NCBI GenBank assembly: GCA_950295325.1
Contig: OX485807.1
Span: 49,816,440 to 49,880,439, forward strand
DNA length: 64,000 nucleotides
Origin: Polytrichum commune
Lineage: Eukaryota > Streptophyta > Polytrichopsida > Polytrichales > Polytrichaceae
Reading direction: 5' to 3'
Below are positions 45,201-55,899 of this stretch, piece after piece; position 1 is the first letter of the stretch, and each line of letters begins with the position of its first letter. The notes under the pieces were generated by a model that had not been told where the DNA came from, did not search any database, and saw nothing but the letters and a program-made list of their open reading frames with translations. The position numbers and the translations under genes are program-made.

Positions 45201-46032
45201 TCCGCAAGGGATTTGAACTCTGCCTGCCTGCCTGCCTGCTGCCTGCCTTTCTTCGATTGACTGGCTTCTTTCTGTCTATTTTCTTTCTTTGTCTACTCGA
45301 CTTGGTATGCATGCAGCAGAGGTCTTACTACTACTCTATTGTGTGCTCTTGTTGAGTCCTTTTTGCGGTGGTGGTTAGTAGTGGCGGGATAAGAAGATTA
45401 GATTCTTCTTCTTTCTCTTCTTCTTCGATTGGATTAGACTTGTCGATTTTGATGATGTGCAGCAACTTGAAGTGGCTACATGAAAATTTTTCATCAGCTG
45501 TGTGTCCACGAGGGGGTCCGCGGGCGGCCTCTTGAACGCCATTTTGTCTTGAATGGTGAGTTCATGGTTAACTGAATTCCGCTGTCGCATGCTCGCCTGG
45601 ACTTTTTCGGAAAGACTGAAATGTAGGGTAGCTGCCACAAAGAGTAGTGGCATGTCCAGCAATTTTGTGTCCATCGAGCTCTTCGAAACCCAGAGGTTGT
45701 AAACCCCCCCACATCCACACAACACCCAAAAAAAAAAAAACAAAAAAACAACACAACCAAACAAGTAGCGACACAGACAGACAGACAGATTCTCCATTCT
45801 CCATTCTCCATTCTCCATCCTCTTCTCTTCACATACACACAGGGAGGCAGCCAGTCAGCCAGGGAGATAGGTTGAGAGGAGGTTGAGCCGAGTATGTGCA
45901 AATCCGAGGTTGTGTGTATTGGATTTGCTTGGAATTTGTGAAAATCTTGTCAAGAAAGTTGCAAAGGTGAGAGTTTTGAGGGAGTATTAGTAGTTGTCCA
46001 GAGAGAGAGAGGATTGACAGAGGGAAAGGCGT
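42300..46032 (+). promoter_or_regulatory. Upstream region and probable 5' leader of TPS1, microsatellite-rich
   Basis: Lies directly upstream of the TPS1 start and contains many short perfect tandem arrays: (GAT)n near 42341-42366, (GGTTT)n near 42613-42650, (AGAGT)n/(GGGGT)n near 43465-43504, (CCCAT)n near 43965-43995, (GAAGT)n near 44007-44030, (GAGGA)n near 45050-45075, (CTGC)n near 45221-45235, (CAGA)n near 45775-45788, (CCATTCT)n near 45793-45818. Composition changes sharply from the AT-rich flank. In-frame stop TGA at 46015 sets the coding start. I cannot place a TSS or TATA box with confidence. A 5' UTR intron is possible but unsupported. No ORF here looks real. Confidence 0.5.
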
Positions 46033-46417
46033 ATGCCGTACTCTTGGTCATCAAAGCCTGCAGCCGAGAGGACGAAAGTATGGGAAGGAGAAGAAGGCTG
46101 CACGATTATTTCCCCCGAGGAGTTGAGCTACCGCCCTCCTCCATCTCCATCTCCCACTCCTAATCTAACCCGGACCACGTCTACTTCTCTGTGTGAGGAA
46201 CAAGAGGTAGGAGTAGAAGTAGAGGTAGCGGTGGTCCTGCCTCAGCCTGAGGTTCTTGCTACTACTAGACCCCGAGTTGTAGTGAATTCCCCCACTGTCC
46301 TCCCATCTTCACGCGTGAATTCACGTTTGAATAATAGGGACCACAGGCAGCACCAATTCCCAGCAGGGAGCGACAATAATTCCACGCTCGGTGATGAAGC
46401 AGCGGAGGGCAATCATC

Positions 46418-46448
<31 letters not shown>

Positions 46449-46822
46449 CAATCACAATCGCAGCAGTGGGAATCAGGAGGCTCTTGGGGGGAATGGGGGA
46501 ATGGATGGTGGAGGCGGGGAGCATCATCAAAACCATAACCAATACCAACATCAGCAACATCATCATCATCATCATCATCATCATCAGCAGCAACAGCAGC
46601 ATCCACATCGACGTGCATCTGCTGCGGAATCTGGAGGGGCCAGCCATCACCATAAGACCCCACGCATGGATGGCTATGACAGCTACAATTCCAACCAATT
46701 GCATGACCGAGGTGGGCAGAGGCTGTTGGTGGTGGCCAATCGCCTCCCTGTCTCCGCAATCTGGGATGGCCAGAAATGGGATCTCAAGCTCAGTGCTGGA
46801 GGGCTTGTCAGTGCTCTCTTAG
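46033..46822 (+). CDS. TPS1: TPS1 exon 1: low-complexity N-terminal extension and start of GT20
   Basis: Residues 1-228 form an extension unlike other TPS1 N-termini that I know. It has a Pro/Ser/Thr-rich part (35-55), a Val/Glu run (60-68), His tracts at about 128-142 and a His/Gln tract at 164-190 encoded by CAT/CAC/CAG microsatellite. I do not see the short Leu/Arg-rich motif found near the start of angiosperm TPS1. The GT20 fold begins at residue 230 (RLLVVANRLPVSA, the Arg/Asn loop for the phosphate and nucleotide), then LSAGGLVSALL. The exon ends in phase 1 at a Gly codon. Confidence 0.9.
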
Positions 46823-49800
46823 GTACACCACCATCTCTTTGTCACCCAAATTTCAATTCTTGTCATTTGGGCGAACCTGGATGGCTACTTTCCTCCTCCA
46901 TCTGCTCACCCATCCTGAGCTCTGAATCAATGAATGCTGAGTCGCAGCATACATACAGATTCTGTTGGGTTCGGTTCCTGTTGCAAAGTTGTTGTCTTTT
47001 TTTTTGTGTGTGTGTGTGTGTGGGGATGTGCATCTCGATTCTGGGTGATCAATGTGAAATGTAGTGGCTCAATTTTCAGAATCGTCCTAATTGTCAATGT
47101 TTCCAATGTTAGGTTAGGTTGTTGGTTGTTTCCAGAAACAAGTTTAGGTAGCATAGAGTTGGTTGGGGGTGAGGTCAGTGAGTCTAATTCTGTTGAAGAA
47201 GATAAGTTTGCTTCTGTTTTTTTAATTTTTTATTTGTGTTTGTGTGTGTGTGTGTGTGTGTCTGTGTTATCTATGTGTTGTTTGTGTTGTTGTACTCACT
47301 GGTGTCATGTTTGTGTCCATGTACTTTTTGCGCATGACTATTCCAGGGGTCAGCTACTATTCCAGAATGGCTGCAACTGAGTGAGCTCTTCTTCTAAGAG
47401 TGGAGAGTCTGTTCTGCTGCAGGTGTGAAACAGAACTTTGAGACGAGGTGGATTGGGTGGGCAGGCGTCAGTGTTCCAGATAAAGACAAAGACAAACTGA
47501 TAGATTCACTGGCTTCGAAGGTTGGTTGGTTGGTTCTATTTTTCTTTGCTTCGCTTCGCTTTTTTCTATTTTATAAAATTTTCTAAATAGTTCTCAAGTT
47601 ACACCAAGTTTTCAGTCTGGTAGCAGAGAGGAAGAGATTTCAGTAACTGGGATCATTTGGAGTTTCTGTCTTCAACAATAGAGGGAGAATCAGAATTTGA
47701 GAGTATTTCTGTGACGCTGGACCACTGGAGTGTATATACGTTAGTTGATTGAAGGGTTTTTAATGGCGACGTGTGTCTCGATGATTCTCTTTTCAGGTTT
47801 TAGTGCTTGCATTCTATTCGATTGTGATAGACACAAGGCTCGCTACTATCGAAAGGATAGAAAAGAATAATCTGAAGAGGGGGAGTTTTTAGGGAGCCCA
47901 AAATAGATGGCTCCTGCTACAATTGTTTGTTGGATCAACTGACAGGCGTATGTAAGAGTGACAGCAGTAGTATTAATAATTACCACTGTTATACTTACTA
48001 ATTACGAGCTACTGTAGTGAGTCATTACCATGAGTGTGTGAATATAAGTGTAACTGACATTTGTTGTTGGTTTCCAGGGCTGTGTTCCAGTATTTTTAGA
48101 AGATGACATTGCTGATCAGTACTACAATGGGTACTGCAACAATGTCCTTTGGCCATTATTCCATTATATTGGGCTACCTCAGGAGGATCGTCTGGCGGCC
48201 ACCCGGAGCATGGACTCACAATTCTCAGCCTACGAGGCGGCCAACGAGGCATTTGCTGAGGTTGTTCTCAAGCAATATCAGGTAAGAAAGATGTGACGAC
48301 ATACTTTCTAGGTTACCGGACTTCCACCACAACTTAAACCTTGAATAAGTTGTCATTGTTGGGATGACGACATGTTAGCTCTTTGAGAGTAGTAGTCAAG
48401 CTGAAATCTCCTGAGACCATAATTTATGTGAATAGGTTGGTGTCACTTCTTGCAATTTGTTTTTATGTTCCCCCCACCCTTGATTTCTGTAGATCAATTA
48501 GAGACAGTATTTGATTTCATTCAATTGGATGTGAACCTCTCTTTGTAATGTTTTACCAGGAAGGTGATGTGGTGTGGTGTCACGATTATCACCTCATGTG
48601 CCTCCCAAAGTACTTGAAGACCAAAAATCCCCACATGAAAGTCGGATGGTTTCTTCATACTCCATTCCCGTCGTCAGAGATATTTCGGACTTTGCCACTG
48701 CGGTCAGAGCTCTTGAAGGCCGTCCTCACGGCTGATTTGATTGGGTACGTTGTTTTATGCAGAATGAGCGTGTGCATGTTAAATAAGTTGTTGTAGTAAC
48801 GAATTCTTAACTCTTAGGGGTGTGAATATTTGGCCTGCAATCACAGTTCAGCTTCTGTAGTTAGTGCAATAAAGTTATCCTTTAAATTACTGGGACTTTT
48901 TGTTTGGAGTTGGTCCCCCATGATATTCCATTGGTTGTTTTGCGTACAATATCAATAGTTTCTTTCCACTTGTGGTGCATTTTCGGAATTCAGTGTTTGA
49001 ATTTGAATGAAGTTTTGAGGTGCTGTCTTTTTAAGGGGCTTACGTGGAGAATGCCCATGATATTGCAGATTCCACACTTATGACTATGCAAGGCATTTTG
49101 TCAGTGCCTGTACACGCATTTTGGGTCTGGAGGGCACACCAGAGGGAGTGGAGGATCAAGGAAAGCTCACCCGTGTTGCAGCTGTATGGTCTCAATATCC
49201 AAATGATAACTTAATGTTGTTTGATTGTAACAAGTTAAATTGTATCATTGCAAGGTATGCTACTTTTCTTTGTACATGATATGGTTTTCACTTGGATATT
49301 TCTCGCTCCTGTACTGAAGTAAGGGTAATTTGATTGTGGTTCAGTTTCCCATTGGTATCGACCCAGAGAGGTTTATCCAGGCGCTTGAGACAGAGCCAGT
49401 CAAATTGCATATAGAAGAGTTGAGAAAATTTTTCAATGGTCGCAAGGTACATTCCTACACATCTGTTAGTTACCTGGGTTGATTTAAGTGTCCCAAGTCA
49501 AAGAGTTTGTTACAAAAGGCTAGTCATGGTCTGATGAATCTTCAGTCCTTGTCAGATTAAAAAATTATGCGATGCCCAAATCCTATTCATTGTGGTCACC
49601 ATGACCTCCCAAACATCCATACAGCAGGTGGGAGGAGGAAGAGGTTCCAACTGGTTGCTTAAACAAGTCCACTAATTAGGTTTTAGTGATTTGAACCACT
49701 TCCTTGAGAGCCATGGGAATGAGATTTTGAAGAATTTCATTGCTGTGGAAGATGACACATAGCAATAAAATAAAGTTGAAGCAGTTTCTTTTTCATCTGA

Positions 49801-52800
49801 CTATTTATTATGGCTAGATATAATGCAGGAAGTTATCACAGTATCTCAACATCTATTGAATAGGTTCCACTTGCTGATACTATTTATTGACACCAGGTAA
49901 TGTTGGGAGTTGATCGACTTGACATGATCAAAGGAATCCCTCAAAAACTATTGGCATTTGAGATGTTTTTGGAAAAGAATCCAGAATGGCGGGAAAAAGT
50001 GATGCTTGTACAAATTGCTGTCCCAACACGGACAGATGTTCAGGAATGTAGGTTTTTTTTCTCATCCCCCTTTTCACTTGGCTTTGTGCGCACATTATTA
50101 GTTTTCAACACGAGATTTTTAATGCAAGGGATTACCGATTACTGCAAGTAGCCTAGGATTTTTGAATCTGCTATTTTCTATTGTGCATTTCTCTTATCTA
50201 GTGGGAATCTGGGGATGCAGATCAGCGCTTGACAAGTCAAGTCCATGAAATTGTTGGCCGCATCAATGGCCGCTATGGTTCTGTCACATTTGTTCCCATC
50301 CATCATTTGGCAAGTCATCTAACCTTAATAGTCCATAATTGGGAGTGCAGTGTTCTAACTTATTCTGCACAGCAAATCATCTATAATAATAGCATATGAA
50401 AAAGCTTCCTAGAAAGACAAAAGAGTAAATTATGTACAGCTTTGTTAGGAATCCTGACTTATATGAGAGCATATTTGAGAAGGGCTAACTGTGTGTTAAT
50501 GGTGTGGTCTGTGCAGGATCGGTCGTTAGCTTTCCATGAGTTATGTGCTCTATATGCAAGCACAGGTAATATCCTTATATCTGGCGTTTGAAAATTTCTT
50601 TTGGAGTTACCATTAAATTACCATAGTGGAAAGCTCAAGGGGGCACTATTAATTGTATCCTTCCAAAATTTTGTGGATGCTGAATGCCGATTTTGTGTAT
50701 TTTCTTTTGGACTAGATGTGGCGTTGGTGACATCGTTGCGAGATGGAATGAACCTTGTGAGCTATGAGTATGTCGCCTGCCAGAATTCCAAGGCCAAGCA
50801 AGGCGTTCTTGTTCTGAGTGAGGTTAGTTTCTACCTTAAAAGACTTTGAAGATGAGCTAAAGTTTGAAAGCATGCAGCACTAAGAAAAATATATATTCTA
50901 CTAGATAATCATAAAATTCTATTCTGTGGTCTGTGGCCTTCCAGAACGCAATTCAAGGCGTCTCCGGTTGTAAAGAGTAAGGTTAGTTACGGACTTCTGT
51001 GGTTTCACCATCATCATCATCATCATCATCGTACATATTCAAGCAACAAACCTGCGGAAAATGAAAAATGATTGGCTATTAATTTTTGCATTGGATAAAA
51101 ATGCTCAAGAAGTTTGCTGTGAGGGCTAGCTTAAGTTTTAAGCTTTTTCCATAGTTGATGGTCTGGTTCTGCAGTTTGCAGGGGCAGCCCAGTCATTGGG
51201 AGCTGGAGCAATACTTGTGAACCCTTGGAACATAACGGCGATGCATGTGGCAATTAAAGAGGCACTTGAAATGCCAGATAATGCAAGAAACGAATATCAT
51301 CGCCACAACTTTCAGCATGTTACCAATCACACTGCCCAACACTGGGCTGATACTTTTGTCAGGTGAAATCTACAAATTCCCAAGAGCTGGAGTTTTTTCA
51401 CTTTACCCATTATTATTCCATGTGAAACATAACTATATTTGGTATGCACAATTTTGTGCAAATGTTGGCATTTTATCAACAGGTTCAGTGGAATATTGAA
51501 GGTGTAGACAAGTCTATTTTGAATATTTTCTATGTGAATTGAAGCAGGAAAGATTTTGATGTTTTGAATAGGACATGGAAAATATGACATTAACAAACTT
51601 GAAACAGGTCCATCACCCAGAGAAAATTATATGGGTGTGCTAAGTCTCTTTCTTTCTTTCTTTTTTAATAATTTTCTTTTGTGAATGTCAGTGAGCTGAA
51701 TGATACCATTGTGGAAGCTGAGCTGCGAACTTTGAAATCCCCACCAGAGTTGCCAGTAGAAGATGCAGTCCAAAGGTTTCGAAACTCGAAGCGCCGTCTA
51801 ATAGTCATGGTCAGTTTGAGCCATCCTTTCTGGATAAGTCATAGAAGTTCTATTCTGAGATAATTGTTTTTAAGGTGGCTTTGAACCTATCCTGGCAATG
51901 GCATAGATGCTTCATGTAGGGTAGAAAAGAAGGGCTTGGCCTTGTCTTTAAAGTGTTTATTTCTAGTTAGGGAATTTGACAATCAAATGTGTGAAGGAAC
52001 TTTAGGTTTTCTCATCCAGAATTACATAAGGACATGGGGCAAACAATCTTTTTTTACTTATTGCAACCCTGAAAATTTACCACCATCAGAGGAATAACAC
52101 CCAAGTTTTTGTGTGCAGGGCTTTAATGCCACTGTAACTGGACCAGTGGAAAAGAAACCCGACCAGAGAGCTGACCAGGTCAGAGAGATGAAGTTGGGGT
52201 TACATACAGACATTAAGGAGCCTTTGAAAACGCTATGCGCAGAAGAAAATACTGACGTTGTTATACTAAGTGGCAGCGAACGGTCCGTACTGGATGAGGT
52301 TTTTATAACTAACCTTCTTGAATTCCCCAAATGCATAAAGTGAGGTGTTTGTTTTTCCTTTTTGTTATTTCCTCTATATTGTTGGAGGGTGACACAGAGG
52401 AGAACTTTGTCGATCAATTGCACGAAGGTAATTCCCATATACCACATTTCATTTTTTAGATGTAAGTGTCTATTTTGATTTGAAGACTGAACTTGGGCAG
52501 ACTTAGAAAAATTTCTCGCTCTGCTTTAAATGAAACCAAATCAACAGTATTAGTTGAAACTGTTCAGGCTCAGATCTGATTTAACCATCAATAGCCCTAA
52601 TGTATCCAGATTTGTATCGAGGCTGTTGGTTTCATTCTTTACCTTGAGTAAGTAAATAAGTCTATCTAGAATGTTTTCTGATACCAATGGAAGACTTGTG
52701 AGGTGCATATTTGAAGGTAATTGGCAGAGGATATTGCATTTCAAGGTGTCCTGTTTTTTTTTTCCAATTTTTTGACAGCACTTTGCTGGGTGGTTATTCC

Positions 52801-54866
52801 ACTGCCCTTACTCTACTGTCTTTTTAGTCTCACTTTGGTCTACTTGAGACCTTATATGAGGTGGACTAGTTATTCACACACATTTTTTTATCTTTGTTTG
52901 CTATGTAGGTTTTTGGAGACTACAACGTGTGGCTTGCAGCTGAAAATGGGATGTTTTTGCGTCACACGAGGTTCGGTTGGATTAGAACAATGGAGCATTT
53001 GAACATGGACTGGAGGGAAAGTGTTCAGGTAACAATTTTGATCAATTTCTTCCCAAAACTTGTTCTAAATTGTGAGTAGAGAGTGAGTTAATAAACTCCT
53101 GTCCTCTATGGTGGACTGGTTTAAAGCTGTAAATGTTTTGAGTTTGCAAGCTCATTGCTACGTGGTTTCACTTTCTTTTCTTCTCTGGTTCAGCTGGTGT
53201 TCGATTACTTTCGGCAAAGAACTCCTCAATCCTACATCGAAGTCCGGGATACGGCTTTAGTCTGGAATTATAAATACGCAGGTATGTTGTTGTGGGTATT
53301 TGCTACTCAATTTGCCTACTTTACTGTCACAATACAAATCTTTTTTGGATCATAAGAATGCTGTGGGTTCAATATGCTTGATGTTGGTACTGAAGCATTT
53401 AGAGCAAGTTCTAAACTATCGCACCATTGCTTCTGCAATACATAAGCCAAAACATCCAATTTTTAGCATGCCTGATTTGGGTATTGCAAAATTTATGGAA
53501 CTTGCAGATGTGGAATTTGGAAGAGTTCAAGCTCGCAACATGCTCCAACATTTGTGGACGGGCCCAATCTCGAATGCCGCAGTAGATGTTGTTCAGGGCA
53601 GCAAGTCAGTTGAGGTTCGCCCGATTGGTGTCTCGAAGGTTAGCATTCATTCTCATTGCTGTTTTTGGAGTTGTCATAATTTAGAAATCATTGTAACTTG
53701 GATTAAAATTTGTAAACACGCACCTTGAACAGGGAAATGCACAAGCACAAGTCTCTTATTTATAACAGCCTTTTGCCTCTTTTTCCATTTTGCAGGGTGG
53801 TGCACTTGACCGTATCATCAATGAGATTAGATCTACCAAAGATGCGGGGTATAAAATTGATTATGTCTTGGTGATAGGCCATTTTCTCAGCAAGGCAACT
53901 TTCTTGACTCTCAAACCAGTTGATTTTTATAAATAGCCTCTCTTGGATACACCACAAACTTTTGATCCAAAATTTTCAGGTTATATGATTAAAATGTTGA
54001 AATAACATCATAAAATCTTGATTATTTGCTTCATAAATGCATGGTTTTCTTATTTTCTTCTAATGTGTGCTTTGTTTTGCTACGCAGCAAATTGTTACAT
54101 AAGCATAAAACATCAATTATAAGATAATTGCATTATAAACCACTTAATATAATTCCAATGTAATAATCATATAATACACCACCCCTTGGAAATTTGTGTA
54201 ATTTCACCAATGTAATGATTTCTAAAAGTGGTGTGATGCTTGAAAAATGTACAGGATGAAGATGTGTATGCTTACTTCGACCCAGATATTGCGTTAGAAA
54301 GAGAGCATCCCTACAACAATGGAGGGATTGGAGGAGGTCTCGATCGCCGATTGTCTGCAAAATCATGCGACCGAATTCTTGCTAAAAGCAACAAGCATGG
54401 TGTGGTCCGAAACAACAAACCTAACCGTGTAATTTCTCCCGACCGCAACGGAACTCATTCAAGGTCAAGCAGCGGCTCTTACTCTTCTTACTTGAGGTCA
54501 AATAGCAGCTCGAATTCGATCTCGAACTCGAACTTCAAGGAGGACGGTTCTTTTGGTGCGGAAGATAATAAGGATGACGACAAGGAAGAACAAAGTGGTA
54601 CATTCGTGACTGTAAACCGAGAAACTTTCTTTTCCTGTGCAGTTGGACGCGCGCGTTCCGCAGCCCGATTTTCTTTGGCTTCTTCCGAGGAGGTGGTCTC
54701 ATTTGTCAAGGCGCTTGCAGACCCGAAGAATATTGATTTGGGTACAAGTGATGAAGAAATTTCTTCAGTCAGCTTGAGTTTGGAAAACCATACGTTCCAA
54801 TTTTCTGGGGAACGAAAAAGTTTCATACCTCGACCCTGCGACGTTGAACCTAGGCTAGGCATATAA
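46033..54866 (+). CDS. TPS1: Class I trehalose-6-phosphate synthase (TPS1 type), 18 coding exons
   Basis: Makes trehalose-6-phosphate from UDP-glucose and glucose-6-phosphate, the plant sugar-status signal. Exons, joined at AG/GT-type borders with consistent phase: 46033-46822, 47423-47520, 48078-48281, 48560-48744, 49069-49183, 49345-49446, 49897-50047, 50221-50309, 50517-50565, 50716-50822, 51175-51362, 51692-51809, 52119-52298, 52909-53028, 53194-53281, 53508-53638, 53796-53894, 54255-54866. They total 3426 bp, 1141 residues plus stop, with no frameshift, so the gene looks functional. Arabidopsis TPS1 is 942 residues; the extra length is mainly an N-terminal His/Gln-rich extension. Introns 8 and 17 have GC donors. 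The start is the first in-frame ATG after TGA at 46015. A downstream Met (residue 212) would give a much shorter N-terminus. Exon borders are inferred from family conservation, without transcript evidence. Confidence 0.95.
47423..51362 (+). CDS. TPS1: TPS1 exons 2-11: GT20 synthase catalytic domain
   Basis: Conserved blocks appear in order: RWIGWAGVSVP; QYYNGYCNNVLWPLFHY (Tyr/Trp of the glucose-6-phosphate site); DVVWCHDYHLM (catalytic-site Asp); VGWFLHTPFPSSEIF (His); FHTYDYARHF; LGVDRLDMIKGIPQK (Arg and Lys binding the donor phosphates); VPTRTDVQEYQRL; VGRINGRYG; VALVTSLRDGMNLVSYEYVA (Asp/Glu of the donor site); FAGAAQSLGAGAILVNPWN. All residues known to contact substrate in bacterial OtsA have counterparts, so synthase activity is expected. 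The stretch NSKAKQG before VLVLSE is three residues longer than in Arabidopsis. Confidence 0.95.
50310..50516 (+). other. TPS1 intron 8 with GC-AG borders
   Basis: The conserved VPIHHL/DRSL junction needs the donor TTG|gcaagt at 50310 and the acceptor gtgcag at 50516. No GT donor near the junction keeps the frame. The donor otherwise matches the U1 consensus, as is usual for GC-AG introns. Confidence 0.85.
51692..53894 (+). CDS. TPS1: TPS1 exons 12-17: TPP-like domain without catalytic aspartates
   Basis: Follows the synthase domain after SELNDTIVEAELR. The phosphatase DxDxT box is GFNATVT here (start of exon 13), as in other class I TPS, so no phosphatase activity is expected. Later blocks are kept: VVILSGSERSVLDE, NVWLAAENGMFLRHT, HLNMDW, VWNYKYADVEFGR, MLQHLWTGPISNAAVDVVQG, KSVEVRPIGVSKGGALDRI and YVLVIGHFLSK. 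The donor of intron 13 (GAG|gttttt) is weak, and the donor of intron 17 is GC. Confidence 0.93.
53895..54254 (+). other. TPS1 intron 17 with GC-AG borders
   Basis: The conserved HFLSK/DEDVY junction requires donor AAG|gcaact at 53895 and acceptor tacag at 54254. In-frame read-through meets a stop at about 53934. Confidence 0.75.
54255..54866 (+). CDS. TPS1: TPS1 exon 18: end of TPP-like domain and Ser/Asn-rich tail
   Basis: Starts with DEDVYAYFDPDI, the end of the TPP-like fold. It then has a Gly/Asn patch and a Ser/Asn-rich tail (RSSSGSYSSYLRSNSSS...), an Asp/Glu/Lys patch, and the conserved C-terminal block FFSCAVGRARSAARFSLASS plus EEVVSFVKALAD at about residues 1062-1094. About 45 further residues precede the TAA stop. 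The same architecture (Ser-rich spacer plus FSCAVGR block) ends Arabidopsis TPS1. Confidence 0.93.
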   Translation, partial: DEDVYAYFDPDIALEREHPYNNGGIGGGLDRRLSAKSCDRILAKSNKHGVVRNNKPNRVISPDRNGTHSRSSSGSYSSYLRSNSSSNSISNSNFKEDGSFGAEDNKDDDKEEQSGTFVTVNRETFFSCAVGRARSAARFSLASSEEVVSFVKALADPKNIDLGTSDEEISSVSLSLENHTFQFSGERKSFIPRPCDVEPRLGI

Positions 54867-55060
54867 ATTTTATGGTATAACCAACCCTTACCATTTTTTG
54901 GCCCCTATGCTATGCAGTAGGGACTCATAGAGTGTACAACTCATGTAACGACTTTTAACCCTGTTGTCTGTAGTCTCTGTAAAAATGCCTTCGCTACTCA
55001 TACCGGTGTCTTTCATTTTCTTGTGCCCATTCTTCTTTGATGTGACGATCGAATAGTGGA
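54867..55060 (+). other. Probable 3' UTR of TPS1
   Basis: T-rich sequence after the stop codon with plant-type 'tgtaacgac/tgtctgtagtctctgtaa' U/G-rich stretches. No canonical AATAAA was seen. The end is not determined. Confidence 0.35.
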
Positions 55061-55329
55061 TTTGAGTCGAGTCTCACAGCCAATATCAATGCTCATCAAT
55101 CCTTTTAATTACCAATGTTTGTTAATAGCTATAATCATAAATAATTATTAGTTATTAATTATGATAACGACACTTGGTGCAAAGTGAACATGTGAAATGC
55201 CACAATTGGTGACTCAAAGTTGAATTCCTATGGCATAGGAATAGTCTACATTGATATTTCAAACTCCACCAAGATACATAGAAACTTGCCAAATAGACGT
55301 GAGTAACAAATGAGACTGACAGCCTATGT

Positions 55330-55880
55330 GCTCAAAACATGTCAACCATTCTAGGGTGACTAGTTAACACACTTGAGGGGGCGCTGAGAAAGATAGTCTT
55401 CAATTTGACCTCCTTCAACTTTACGTCTGAACTTTGTTTCTAAAACTTGAAATGATAATCTTCGTGATTCACACGCAAACCGGATCAGACAATTCTGAAC
55501 TGATCCAACTATCAAAACTATCTGTGGAGTAGTAAGTGCCTGCAATAATAGGGTTGCATACGTTATGACAACTCACTGCTATCTAGTGTCCATTGACTCC
55601 TCAACTCTGGACCTATGGGCTTTCAAAATATCAACCATTCTAGGTTCATTAGTGAACACACTTGGGAGGGTGCATGTGATCCCTTAAAGAGTCTCCACTT
55701 TGACCTCTTAGAACTCTGTATCTGAACTCTGATTGTGAAACTTGAGATAATAATCTATGCATTTCGGTTCAATTGCTGAAAACTAGACAAATGAGATGAT
55801 TCCCAAACTGACTCACCAGTCAAAAATCGTTTGTGGTGTTGGAAGTGCCCACAATTATAGTGTCGCATATCTTACGACTA
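55330..55880. repeat. Dispersed repeat family G, two tandem-like copies
   Basis: 55330-55567 and 55618-55880 share 'atcaaccattctagg', 'aacacacttg', 'tttgacctc', 'aacttgaaatgataatct' and 'ggaagtgccc...ataatagggt' in the same order, at clearly reduced identity. Together they resemble a head-to-tail pair of old copies. Confidence 0.55.
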
Positions 55881-55899
55881 CTAATTACTAAGGCAAAGG

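Noticed and set aside
45375-45901. - strand ORFs of up to 147 codons in the TPS1 leader region
   Set aside because: Low-complexity readings of microsatellites, mutually overlapping, with no conserved features.
46265-46759. Antisense ORFs with poly-Asp and poly-Met runs
   Set aside because: They are the reverse and frame-shifted readings of the CAT/CAC/CAG array in TPS1 exon 1.
46391-46822. + strand ORF rich in Ile (shifted reading of exon 1)
   Set aside because: The frame that matches the GT20 family is the His-rich one; this is a shadow of the same microsatellite.
46934-47380. 148-codon + strand ORF over TPS1 intron 1
   Set aside because: Cys/Val-rich product of a (TG)n-rich intron, with no family resemblance.
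55330-55880. CRISPR-like or satellite array
   Set aside because: Only two diverged units of a dispersed repeat; no regular spacers.
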